64,000 nucleotides of DNA from Roseococcus pinisoli. GTDB lineage: Bacteria; Pseudomonadota; Alphaproteobacteria; Acetobacterales; Acetobacteraceae. The translations under genes and the position numbers were made by a program. The stretch spans positions 1,674,001-1,738,000 of the forward strand of contig NZ_JAHCDA010000001.1 of the NCBI RefSeq assembly GCF_018413645.1. Reading direction: 5' to 3'. Each line of letters begins with the position of its first letter. Positions within the stretch are counted from its first letter, which is position 1. The notes beneath the pieces were generated by a model. The model did no database searches. It had not been told where the DNA came from and worked only from the letters and a program-made list of their open reading frames with translations. This document shows positions 35,142 to 43,444 of this stretch, in pieces.

Positions 35142-37231
35142 GCGCCGATCTCCAGCACGGCATCCGCCGCATAGGCGCCCTCGCCCTCGGGCAGCACCAG
35201 CAGCGGGTTGATGTCGATGGAGACGAGCTGCGGGCCCGCCGCCGCCGCGAAGGTGGAGAGGTTGGCCAGCGCCTCAGCCAGCGCCTTCACGTCGGCCTTC
35301 TTGCGCCCACGCACGCCGTCCAGCAGAGGAAAGCCCTTGAGGCTGCGGATCATCTCCTCGGCCGCGGCGGCGTCGAAGGGGCAGCGGCGGAAAGTCACGT
35401 CCTTCAGCACTTCGATGAAGATGCCGCCCAGCCCCACCATGGCGACCGGCCCGAAAACTGGATCGCGCACCATGCCGAGCGCCATCTCGACCGCGCCCTT
35501 GATCTGCTTGGCGACCAGCACGCCCTCGATCCGCGCGCCAGGCGCACGCTCAGCGGCGCGGGCCAGCAGGGTGGCGAAGCCCTCGCGCACGGCGGCCTCG
35601 CTGTCGATGTCCAGCAGGACGCCGCCGATCTCGCTCTTGTGCAGGATGTCCGGGCTCAGGATCTTCAGCACGACCGGGAAGCCGAATTCCTTCGCGGCAG
35701 CCACCGCGGCCTCGACCTCGGCGCAGCCGCGCTCCGGCACGGCGGGGACGCCGGCCGCGGCGAGGAGGCGCTTGCCCTCGGCCTCGGTGGGCGTCTGGGC
35801 GGGCAGCGTCACCTTCGGCAGCAGCCCGGCGACCGCCTCGGCCTTGGCGAAGGACTGGCCGAAGCGGCCGAGCGCGTGCAGCGCCGTCACCGCGCGGGTC
35901 GGGTCCTCGAAGACCAGGAAGCCGTCGGCCTCGTATTCGCGCACCATGTCCGGCGGCGCGATGATGGACAGCGCCCAGAGCCGGTCGGGATGCTCCTCCA
36001 TCACGGCCTTGAGCTGCCCGCGGATCTTCGGCGCCACGCTGCGCGAGCCGCCGACCTGCGAGAAGAAGATGAGGCAGGAGGAATAGCCGCCATCCACCGC
36101 CATGCTGCGCGTGAACTCGCCGACCATCTCGATCTGGTTGATGGCCTGGGCGGTGCAGTCCACGGGGTTCCGCGGCGCGCAGAAGGAGATGAGGCTGCGT
36201 AGCTTGTCCTGCGCTGCCTGGGGCATGGCCGGCATGGGGAAGCCCACCGCATCGGCCGCGTCGGAGATCAGCACGCCGGCGCCGCCCGAGACGGTCATGA
36301 CGCCCAGCGTGTTCTCGGCCGGGTAGATGCACTTGGTCGCCGCATAGGCGATGTCCAGCAGCTCCTCCGTGTTGCGGGCGCGGACGACGCCGAATTCCTG
36401 CAGCACGGCGTCGGTGATGGCGTCGTCGCCGGCGATGGAGGCGGTGTGTGACTGCGCGGCCGCGCCGCCGAGCTCGCTGCGGCCCACCTTCATCATCACG
36501 ATCGGCTTGCGGTTGGCGCGGGCCAGCCGCAGCGCGGCCAGGAACTTCTCGCTCTCGCGGATGCCCTCGGCATAGGCGCAGATCACGTCGATGTCCGGGG
36601 ACTGAGCCATCCAGCCCAGCACGTCGCCGAGCGCGACCTCGCCTTCGTTGCCGGTGGTGACGACGATGTTCGCGCCGATCCCGCGGTCACGCGCCAGCGA
36701 GAAGAGGTGCGTGCCATAGGCGCCCGACTGGCTGGCGATGCCGATGCGCCCGCCGGGCACGGGCCAGCCGCTGTCGAAGGAGGCGGTGAAGGTCGGGTAG
36801 AAGCCGATGGAATCGTTGAAGAGGCCGAGGCAGTTCGGCCCGAGCAGGCGCATGCCGTGCTTCTTCGCCGTGGCCACCAGGCGGTCCTGCGCGGCGGCGC
36901 CGGCCTCATCGACCTCGGCAAAGCCGGCGGTGAAGACGATGGCCGCCTTGCAGCCCTTCTGGCCGAGTGCGTCGATGGCCTCGATGGCGGCTTCGCCCGG
37001 CACCGCGACGACGGCCACGTCCGGCACGGCCGGCAGGCTCGCCACGTCCGGATAGGCCGGAAGGCCCTGCACGGTCGCGCGCTTCGGGTTGACCGGGTAG
37101 ATGGCGCCCTTGAAGCCGCGCTCCTTCATGTAGGCGATGGGACGGCCGCCGATGCGCGTGGCGTCGTCGGACGCGCCGATGAGCGCGAAGGACCGCGGGC
37201 TGATCAGCGGATCGAGCGAAGAGAAATCCAT
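35138..37231 (-). CDS. ADP-forming acyl/acetyl-CoA synthetase (single-chain)
   Basis: A 697-aa NDP-forming acyl-CoA synthetase with fused alpha and beta parts. In order: CoA-binding domain (MDFSSLDPLISPRSFALIGASDD near the start), succinyl-CoA-ligase-like flavodoxin domain (GPNCLGLFN; QSGAYGTHLFSLA; SHTASIAGDD), and an ATP-grasp domain from about residue 470 with FPVVLKILSPDILHKSEIGGV. There is no GNAT domain, unlike lysine acetyltransferase Pat. It makes an acyl-CoA from the acid, ATP and CoA. The ATG at 37231 with GGAGGAAACGG upstream gives the standard N-terminus; a longer frame is spurious. The MaoC gene follows with a 4-base overlap. Confidence 0.92.
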   Translation of the reverse strand: MDFSSLDPLISPRSFALIGASDDATRIGGRPIAYMKERGFKGAIYPVNPKRATVQGLPAYPDVASLPAVPDVAVVAVPGEAAIEAIDALGQKGCKAAIVFTAGFAEVDEAGAAAQDRLVATAKKHGMRLLGPNCLGLFNDSIGFYPTFTASFDSGWPVPGGRIGIASQSGAYGTHLFSLARDRGIGANIVVTTGNEGEVALGDVLGWMAQSPDIDVICAYAEGIRESEKFLAALRLARANRKPIVMMKVGRSELGGAAAQSHTASIAGDDAITDAVLQEFGVVRARNTEELLDIAYAATKCIYPAENTLGVMTVSGGAGVLISDAADAVGFPMPAMPQAAQDKLRSLISFCAPRNPVDCTAQAINQIEMVGEFTRSMAVDGGYSSCLIFFSQVGGSRSVAPKIRGQLKAVMEEHPDRLWALSIIAPPDMVREYEADGFLVFEDPTRAVTALHALGRFGQSFAKAEAVAGLLPKVTLPAQTPTEAEGKRLLAAAGVPAVPERGCAEVEAAVAAAKEFGFPVVLKILSPDILHKSEIGGVLLDIDSEAAVREGFATLLARAAERAPGARIEGVLVAKQIKGAVEMALGMVRDPVFGPVAMVGLGGIFIEVLKDVTFRRCPFDAAAAEEMIRSLKGFPLLDGVRGRKKADVKALAEALANLSTFAAAAGPQLVSIDINPLLVLPEGEGAYAADAVLEIGA

Positions 37232-37308
37232 CTTGTTCCGTTTCCTCCGGGAACTCCGGCCACCGGGCCGGGGAGGGGCATCGCCGCCGGGCGGCGCGCC
37301 CCAATGTC

Positions 37309-38388
37309 TTAGCTTTGCAACATGCTTTGGAAGATCGTGACGGCCCGCGCAAGCTCCGCCACCGGCACCTGCTCGTGCGGGGTATGGGCGAATTCGATGC
37401 TGCCCGGGCCCATGATCACGCAGGGCGCGACGGCCTGGAGCTCGGAGGCATCGGTGCCGTAGGGGGCGGTGCGCGGCGCCTGCCCGGTGATCCGGCTGGC
37501 GAGCTGGATCAGCGGATGGTCCACCGGCAGCTCGGGCGGGCGGCCCTCGCGCATCTCCTCGAGGGTCAGGCCATTGGCCTGGGCCGAGTCCCGCATGGCC
37601 GTGACGACCGGCGTCGGGTCGATGCGATGGCTGTAGCGGAACTTGATCCGCGCCGTGGCCTTGGCCGCCGTCACGTTCACGGCCGTGCCATGGTTGTCGA
37701 TGACCAGGTTGAAGTCGCTGAACGGCGGGTCGTAGGCCGGGTCCTGCAGGGAGGCGTCGTTGCGCAGGCGCTCGAACATGGCCTTCACCTCCACCAGGAA
37801 GGGGATCAGCGCCCAGTTGGCGTTCGTGCCCTTGCCGGTGGAGGAATGCGCCTGCACCCCCTCGGCCGTCGCCGTGAAGGCGATATGCGCGCGATGGCCG
37901 CGGACGGGGATCAGCCCGGTCGGCTCGGCGACGATGGTGCCGCGCAGCTCGGCGCGCTTCGCGAGCACGGAATGCTCGGCGATGGTGCGGGCGCCCTGCT
38001 TGGTCGTCTCCTCGTCCGTCGTGATGAGCAGCGTGGCGCGCGGGCTGGCCTTGGCCGCCATGATCGCGGCGGCGACATTGGCCTTCATGTCCACAGAGCC
38101 GAGGCCGTGCAGGATGCCGTCGGCGACGCGGCCGCTCCAGGGATCGTCCGTCCAGCCCGTATTGGGAACCGTGTCCATGTGGCCGGAGAGGGCGAAGCCG
38201 CCGGGGCCGCCGCGATGGGCCACCAGGCAACGCTTCTGGACGCCGGCGGCGTCGGTGTAGTCCAGCCGCTCGACCTCGAAACCGGAGAGCTCGGCTTCGA
38301 TCCGGTCGGCGACGGCGATGTTCGAGAGGGGACTGCGGCTGTCGATCCGCACCAGATCGACAGCGAGACGAACGAGGTCATTTTCCAT
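37309..38388 (-). CDS. M20-family metallopeptidase (ArgE/DapE-like)
   Basis: A 359-aa zinc amidohydrolase/peptidase of family M20. Metal ligands appear in ALSGHMDTVPNTGWTDDPW (His, Asp), TTDEETTKQGA (Glu-Glu) and IVAEPTGLIPVRGHR, with a final His in EFAHTPHEQVPV. The lid domain lies around residues 170-280. Members deacylate N-acyl amino acids (acetylornithine, succinyl-diaminopimelate) or trim dipeptides; the substrate is open. Start ATG at 38388. It is divergent from the threonine-synthase-like gene, only 48 bp apart, so promoters must overlap and co-regulation is likely. Confidence 0.9.
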   Translation of the reverse strand: MENDLVRLAVDLVRIDSRSPLSNIAVADRIEAELSGFEVERLDYTDAAGVQKRCLVAHRGGPGGFALSGHMDTVPNTGWTDDPWSGRVADGILHGLGSVDMKANVAAAIMAAKASPRATLLITTDEETTKQGARTIAEHSVLAKRAELRGTIVAEPTGLIPVRGHRAHIAFTATAEGVQAHSSTGKGTNANWALIPFLVEVKAMFERLRNDASLQDPAYDPPFSDFNLVIDNHGTAVNVTAAKATARIKFRYSHRIDPTPVVTAMRDSAQANGLTLEEMREGRPPELPVDHPLIQLASRITGQAPRTAPYGTDASELQAVAPCVIMGPGSIEFAHTPHEQVPVAELARAVTIFQSMLQS

Positions 38389-38436
38389 GGAGGCGCAGGC
38401 TTGCCCGAAGCGGGCGCGCGCGCAACCCTGCGGCCC

Positions 38437-39555
38437 ATGCCTTCCTATATCGATCCGCGCTCCGGCCGCACCTACCCCCTCGAGACCCCCCGCTGGTGCG
38501 GGGATGACGGCGCCCCCTTGCTGGTGAGCGACCTGCCCGGCATCGGGCGGGATGAGATCGCCGGCGGCATCCGCAGCATCTGGCGCTACGCCGCCGCGCT
38601 GCCCTTCCTGCCCGCGCAACCCATCACCATGGGGGAAGGTTGCACGCCGCTGGTGGAGCACGAGGTCGGCGGGTCGACGGTGCTGCTGAAGTGCGAATGG
38701 TTCATGCCGACGGGCAGCTTCAAGGATCGCGGCGCCTCGGTCATGCTCTCCCTCCTGCGCGAGCAGGGCATCGACGCCGTGCTGGAGGACAGCTCCGGCA
38801 ATGGCGGCGCGGCGATCTCGGCCTATGCCGCGGCGGGCGGGATGGCGGCGACCATCTTCGTGCCGGCCAGCACCAGCCCGGCCAAGACGGTGCAGAGCCG
38901 GGCGGTGGGCGCTGCCATCACCCTGGTCCCGGGATCGCGGCAGGACTGCGCGGACGCCGCGGAGGCCAAGGCGAAGGAGATCTTCTATGCCAGCCACAAC
39001 TGGCAGGCCTTCTTCCTGCAGGGCACCAAGACGCTGGCCTATGAGCTCTGGGAAGACCTGGGCTTCAAGGCGCCGGACAATGTGATCGTGCCCTGCGGCG
39101 CGGGCTCCAACGTGCTGGGGGCCTATATCGGTTTTTCGGAGCTGCTGCGGGCGGGCCAGATCCGGAAGCTGCCGCGCATCTTCGCCGCCCAGCCCGAGAA
39201 TTGCGCGCCCATCGCGCGCGCGGCGCTGGGGCTCGATCCGGTCGAGGCGAAGCCGACCATCGCGGAGGGCACGGCCATTTCCAAGCCGCTGCGCACCGCC
39301 GAATGCCTCCAGGCCATGCGGGAAAGCGGCGGCGGCGCGGTGATGCTGAGCGAGGCGGAGATCGCGGCCGCGGCGCTGAGCCTGGCCAGGCGCGGCGTCT
39401 ATGTGGAGCCGACCTCGGCCCAGGCGGCGGCGGCCGTGCCGAAGCTCATCGCGGCGGGCAAGATCGCGGCGCGGGAGACGACGGTGGCGGTGCTGACCGG
39501 CACGGGCATCAAGGCGACGCAGCGCTACGCCGAGATGGTGGGGGTGAAGATTTGA
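38437..39555 (+). CDS. threonine synthase-like PLP-dependent lyase
   Basis: A 372-aa fold-type II PLP enzyme resembling threonine synthase. The PLP lysine is Lys96 in PTGSFKDRGASVML; the phosphate-binding loop reads DSSGNGGAAISAYAA, and GAGSNVLGAYIGF follows. An N-terminal zinc-ribbon-like part (MPSYIDPRSGRTYPLETPRWC) is degenerate. Because the genome context shows no homoserine genes but does show D-amino-acid-type enzymes, it may be a catabolic serine/threonine-type lyase rather than the biosynthetic enzyme; this is inference. The ATG at 38437 is favoured over a longer frame from 37315. First gene of a five-gene run. Confidence 0.88.
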   Translation: MPSYIDPRSGRTYPLETPRWCGDDGAPLLVSDLPGIGRDEIAGGIRSIWRYAAALPFLPAQPITMGEGCTPLVEHEVGGSTVLLKCEWFMPTGSFKDRGASVMLSLLREQGIDAVLEDSSGNGGAAISAYAAAGGMAATIFVPASTSPAKTVQSRAVGAAITLVPGSRQDCADAAEAKAKEIFYASHNWQAFFLQGTKTLAYELWEDLGFKAPDNVIVPCGAGSNVLGAYIGFSELLRAGQIRKLPRIFAAQPENCAPIARAALGLDPVEAKPTIAEGTAISKPLRTAECLQAMRESGGGAVMLSEAEIAAAALSLARRGVYVEPTSAQAAAAVPKLIAAGKIAARETTVAVLTGTGIKATQRYAEMVGVKI

Positions 39556-39595
39556 GTTTGGGCATGAGCGAGCGCGCCGGCGACGCGATGAGGGT

Positions 39596-41101
39596 ATGAA
39601 AATGAAGAACCCGCGTATCGCCCTGCTGGGCTTCTCCATCGAATGCAACCGCTTCGCGCCCGTCGCGACGGAAGCCGACTTTGCCTATCGCTGCCTGCTG
39701 CGCGGTGACGCGATCGTGACCGATTCCCGCAGCCCGTCGCCCCAGGCGCTGGGCGAGACGCCGGGCTTCGTCACCGACATGGACGCCGCCGGCCCCTGGC
39801 AGCCGCGCCCCGTCCTGCTCGCCATGGCCGAGCCCAACGGCCCGGTGGACCACGCCTTCTTCGAGGCGCTGATGGCCGAATGGCAGGCCGGCCTGCGCGC
39901 CCTGCGCGGCCAGGTGGATGGCGTCTTCTGCGTGATGCACGGCGCGGGCCTCACCACCGTGCTCGACGACCCGGAGGGCGCCGTGCAGGCGCTGGTCCGC
40001 GCCGAGCTGGGCGAGCTGCCCTTCGTCTGCAGCTACGACCTGCACGCCAATGTCTCGGACGCCAATGTGGCGCTGAACGACGCCTATGTCGGCTACCTCA
40101 CCAACCCGCACATGGACATGCGCGAGCGCGGCGCGGAGAGCGCGCAGCTGTTGCGCCGCCTGCTCGCCGGCGAGCGCTTCGTGCGCGCGCATCGCCGCCT
40201 GCCCATCGTCGCGCCCACGGTGTCCCTGCTCACCGCTCAGGGCCCCTATGCCGAGGTCATCAACCTCGGCCAGGAGCGCCGGGCCGCCGATCCGCGCATC
40301 GCCAATGTCTCCGTCATGGCCGGCTTCGCCTATGGCGACACGCCCTTCAACGGCATGACGGCCGTCGTCACCGGCACGCATCAGGGCGCGGTGGACCGGC
40401 TGGCCGACGAGTTGGCGGAGGCCGCCTGGGCGCGGCGGGACCGTTTCGTGGCCAGACTCACGAGCCTGGAGGAGGCGACCGAGAGCGCGCGGACCAGCGA
40501 CACGCCGCTCGCCTTCGCCGATGTCGCCGACAATCCCGGCGGCGGCGGAAGCGGCAATACCATGTGGCTGCTCGAAGCCTTCCACCGCGCCGGCGTGCAG
40601 GGCGCGGTCTTCGGTGTGATCCATGATCCGGAGCTCGCGGCCGAGGCGCATGGCCTGGGTGTCGGGAAGACCTTCGAGGCGCGCTTCAACCGTTCCGCCG
40701 CGCAGGATCCCTTCCGCCGGCCCTTCGCGGCCGAGGCCAAGGTAATGGCGTTGTCGGACGGGCATGTGACAGGCCGCCGCGGCATCTTCGCCGGCACGGC
40801 CATGCAGCTTGGCGAGACGGCCTGGATCCAGATCGATGGCATCTCCGTCGTCGTCATCAGCCAGCGCACGCAATGCGCGGACCCGGCCTTCCTCGAGCAT
40901 CTGGGCATCGATGTCGGCAAGGCCCGCGCCGTGGTGGTGAAGTCCCGCGGGCATTTCCGCGGCGGCTTCGATGAATTCTTCAGGCATGAGCAGGTCGTGG
41001 AGGTCGATGCCCCCGGCCTGACCTCTCCCATCCTCACCCGCTTCGACTGGAAGAAGCTTCCGCGGCCCGTTTTGCCGATCGACCAGGACACTGACCGATG
41101 A
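39596..41101 (+). CDS. M81-family metallopeptidase (MlrC/microcystinase C-like)
   Basis: A 501-aa protein of peptidase family M81 with its DUF1485 and MlrC C-terminal parts: N-terminal RIALLGFSIECNRFAPVATEAD, GQVDGVFCVMHGAGLTTVLDDPEGA and SYDLHANVSDANVALNDAYVGYLTNPHMDMRERG (metal-binding His/Asp), then ADVADNPGGGGSGNTMWLLEAF and VVKSRGHFRGGFDEFF. MlrC ends microcystin breakdown in Sphingomonas, but most homologues occur in unrelated operons and act on unknown amides. Start at 39596 or at the second ATG at 39602. Its stop overlaps the next gene (ATGA). Confidence 0.9.
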   Translation: MKMKNPRIALLGFSIECNRFAPVATEADFAYRCLLRGDAIVTDSRSPSPQALGETPGFVTDMDAAGPWQPRPVLLAMAEPNGPVDHAFFEALMAEWQAGLRALRGQVDGVFCVMHGAGLTTVLDDPEGAVQALVRAELGELPFVCSYDLHANVSDANVALNDAYVGYLTNPHMDMRERGAESAQLLRRLLAGERFVRAHRRLPIVAPTVSLLTAQGPYAEVINLGQERRAADPRIANVSVMAGFAYGDTPFNGMTAVVTGTHQGAVDRLADELAEAAWARRDRFVARLTSLEEATESARTSDTPLAFADVADNPGGGGSGNTMWLLEAFHRAGVQGAVFGVIHDPELAAEAHGLGVGKTFEARFNRSAAQDPFRRPFAAEAKVMALSDGHVTGRRGIFAGTAMQLGETAWIQIDGISVVVISQRTQCADPAFLEHLGIDVGKARAVVVKSRGHFRGGFDEFFRHEQVVEVDAPGLTSPILTRFDWKKLPRPVLPIDQDTDR

Positions 41102-42189
41102 ACCTCGACGACATCCAAACCCCGGCCCTGGTGCTCGACCTCGGCGCGCTCCGGCGCAACCTCAAGCTCATGACGGATGCGCTGGCGCGCCATCCCGGCG
41201 TGGTGCTGCGGCCGCACATGAAGACGGCGAAGTCCGTCGAGGTCGCGAAGCTGGCCGCGCCGGATTTCGGCCCGATCACCGTCTCGACGCTGGCGGAGGC
41301 CGAATATTTCGCCAAGGCTGGCTGGATCGACCAGATCTACGCCGTCGGCATCACGCCCCAGAAACTGGAGCGCGTGGCCGCGATGAACGCGGCGGGCGCC
41401 CGCATCAAGATCATCACCGACGACGTGGAGATGGCGGAGAAGATCGCCGCCCATCCCGGCCAGCTGGCGGCGCTGGTCGAGGTGGATAGCGGCGAGCATC
41501 GCGGCGGCATCGTGCCGGAGGGGGCGATGGCTGTGGCGCAGGCGCTGGGCAAGAAGATGCTCGGCACCTTCACCCATGGCGGGCATTCCTATGCCGGCCG
41601 CAGCGAGGCCCAGATGGCCGAGGTCGCCGAGGCCGAGCGCAAGGCCGTGGCCGATACCGCCCAGGCCATGCGCGACGCGGGGCTGAAGGTGAAGATCGTC
41701 TCCATGGGCTCCTCGCCCACCGCGCTCTACGCGAAGAGCCTGGAAGGCGTCACCGAGGTGCGCGCGGGCGTCTACATGTTCGGGGACCTGTTCCAGGGCC
41801 AGATCGGCACGCATCCGCTGCAGGACATCGCCGTGACCGTGCTGGCCAGCGTCATCGGCAAGCGGCCCGATCGCGGCACGGTGCTGCTCGATGCCGGCGC
41901 AATGGCCATGAGCAAGGATCGCAGCACGGAGGCCGCGCCCAAGGATTACGGCTTCGGCCTGATGCTGGATATCGATGGCCAACCGAGCTTCGGCGATGCC
42001 ATCATGCGCCGTGCCTATCAGGAGCACGGCGAGGTGGTGGTGCCGGGCGGCGAGACCTTCCGGATCGGCGACAAGGTGCGGGTCGCGCCGAACCACACCT
42101 GCATGACCGTCGCCGCGCATACGCAGTACCACGTCGTGGACGGCAGCAAGGAGGTGATCGGGGTGTGGGACCGCGTGAACCACTGGTGA
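41098..42189 (+). CDS. DSD1-family PLP enzyme (D-serine dehydratase-like)
   Basis: A 363-aa fold-type III (alanine-racemase-like) PLP enzyme. It begins MNLDDIQTPALVLDLGALRRN; the PLP lysine is Lys42 in VVLRPHMKTAKSVEVAKL. A C-terminal zinc site reads PNHTCMTVAAH: the His-x-Cys pair is that of eukaryotic-type D-serine dehydratase, whereas D-threonine aldolases have His-x-Asp. The enzyme therefore probably eliminates water from a beta-hydroxy-D-amino acid such as D-serine or D-3-hydroxyaspartate. The ATG overlaps the MlrC stop, and its own stop overlaps the GTG of the next gene (GTGA), showing tight coupling. Confidence 0.88.
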   Translation: MNLDDIQTPALVLDLGALRRNLKLMTDALARHPGVVLRPHMKTAKSVEVAKLAAPDFGPITVSTLAEAEYFAKAGWIDQIYAVGITPQKLERVAAMNAAGARIKIITDDVEMAEKIAAHPGQLAALVEVDSGEHRGGIVPEGAMAVAQALGKKMLGTFTHGGHSYAGRSEAQMAEVAEAERKAVADTAQAMRDAGLKVKIVSMGSSPTALYAKSLEGVTEVRAGVYMFGDLFQGQIGTHPLQDIAVTVLASVIGKRPDRGTVLLDAGAMAMSKDRSTEAAPKDYGFGLMLDIDGQPSFGDAIMRRAYQEHGEVVVPGGETFRIGDKVRVAPNHTCMTVAAHTQYHVVDGSKEVIGVWDRVNHW

Positions 42190-42599
42190 AAACGGCGCCT
42201 CACGCCGACCTGGCCGCGCTGCGGGCAAGCGAGACGGCGCGCATGCTCGCCGCCTGCACGCAATGCGGTGCCTGCTTCGACGCCTGCCCGATGATCCCCT
42301 ACGCGCCCGACGCCAAGGGCGCCGACCCGGCGCAGACCGTCCGCGGCGTGCTGGACGTGCTGACGGGCGGGGAGGGCGATGCCGCGGCCCGCGGCTGGAT
42401 CGCCGCCTGCACCCGCAGCGGCAGCTGCAACGACGCCTGCCCCGAGGCCGTCGATCCCATGTTCATGCTGCGCCTGGCCAAGTACCGGGCCAACGAGACC
42501 GGCATGCTGCCCAAGCGGGATGCGATGGAGGCGATGTCGCGCGTGAAGGTCTTCGCGCGGCTGCTCTTCTCCGAAGACGAGCAGAGGGACTGGCTATGA
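42186..42599 (+). CDS. HdrC-like iron-sulfur protein
   Basis: A 137-aa electron-transfer protein with two ferredoxin-type motifs. The first, CTQCGACFDACP, has all four Cys for a [4Fe-4S] cluster. The second, CTRSGSCNDACPEAVDP, has Ser where the second Cys belongs, like the [3Fe-4S] motif of fumarate/succinate reductase subunits. The arrangement matches the HdrC subunit of heterodisulfide reductase-type complexes. The GTG start overlaps the DSD1 stop; the next gene starts in an ATGA overlap. It probably forms a complex with the following HdrB-like protein and passes electrons to or from an unknown oxidoreductase. Confidence 0.88.
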   Translation: MKTAPHADLAALRASETARMLAACTQCGACFDACPMIPYAPDAKGADPAQTVRGVLDVLTGGEGDAAARGWIAACTRSGSCNDACPEAVDPMFMLRLAKYRANETGMLPKRDAMEAMSRVKVFARLLFSEDEQRDWL

Positions 42600-43426
42600 C
42601 CAAGAGCGTCTTCTGGTACGGCTGCAACATGACGCGCCACAGCGAGATCATCCGCCTGAGCGAGCGCATGCTGGCGGCGGTGGGGGTCGAGGCCGCGCCG
42701 GTGGGCGGGCCCTCGGCCTGCTGCGGCAGCACCAAGGAGAGCACGCCCCCGATCGCCGAGGCCATGGGCGACCGCACCATGAAGGCCTTCAACGCGAGCG
42801 GGGCGCCGCGCGTCATCACCTGGTGCCCCTCCTGCCATATGAATCTCGACGACTTCATGGGGCAGACCAACGACCAGAATTTCGACAGCCAGCACCTCTG
42901 CGAGGCGCTGTACGAGCGCCGCGCGGCGCTGGCCCCCCTGCTGACCCGGACGGTGAAGGCGCGCTTCCTCGTGGACCGGCATGTGGGCTTCAACGGACGC
43001 GTGCCGGTGAACGAGATCATCCCGGAGCTGCTGTCGATGATCCCGGGCGTCAGCTTCGCCGACCATGCCTATCGCGCGCCGAGCTACATGTGCTTCGCCC
43101 TGGCCCCCATCCCCGGTGCCCTGGCCGACGTCCAGCGCGCCACCCTGGCGGCGATGAAGGAGACGGGGGCGGACACGCTGATCACCATCTTCCACTCCTG
43201 CCACCGCGAGATGATCGGGCTGGAACGCGACCACGGCATCCGGGTGGTGAACTGGGTGCATCTCCTCGCGGAGGGCATGGGGCTGCCCTACGAGGACGAG
43301 TACAAGGCCTGGCGCAATGCCGAGGACCCGCTGGCGGCCATCGGCCCGGCGCGCGTGGCGGCGGCGGGCGAGGCGGCGGTCAGGAAGCTCGTGGTGCCGG
43401 AGCTGACGCGGCCGCGCCAGGTCTGA
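42596..43426 (+). CDS. HdrB-like cysteine-rich (CCG domain) protein
   Basis: A 276-aa protein of the heterodisulfide-reductase subunit B type. The first CCG motif is complete: Cys10, the pair Cys42-Cys43 and Cys77-x2-Cys80 (C-x31-CC-x33-CxxC), which in HdrB and related proteins binds a noncubane [4Fe-4S] cluster. The second repeat keeps only fragments (YMCFALAP, FHSCHREMIG), so one cluster site is probably lost. It is the last gene of the run, overlapping the HdrC-like gene by four bases. In bacteria such HdrBC pairs accompany flavin oxidases such as GlcDEF or LutABC; no such partner is seen here, so the electron donor is unknown. Confidence 0.86.
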   Translation: MTKSVFWYGCNMTRHSEIIRLSERMLAAVGVEAAPVGGPSACCGSTKESTPPIAEAMGDRTMKAFNASGAPRVITWCPSCHMNLDDFMGQTNDQNFDSQHLCEALYERRAALAPLLTRTVKARFLVDRHVGFNGRVPVNEIIPELLSMIPGVSFADHAYRAPSYMCFALAPIPGALADVQRATLAAMKETGADTLITIFHSCHREMIGLERDHGIRVVNWVHLLAEGMGLPYEDEYKAWRNAEDPLAAIGPARVAAAGEAAVRKLVVPELTRPRQV

Positions 43427-43444
43427 TCGCGACGTTCCGACCGG

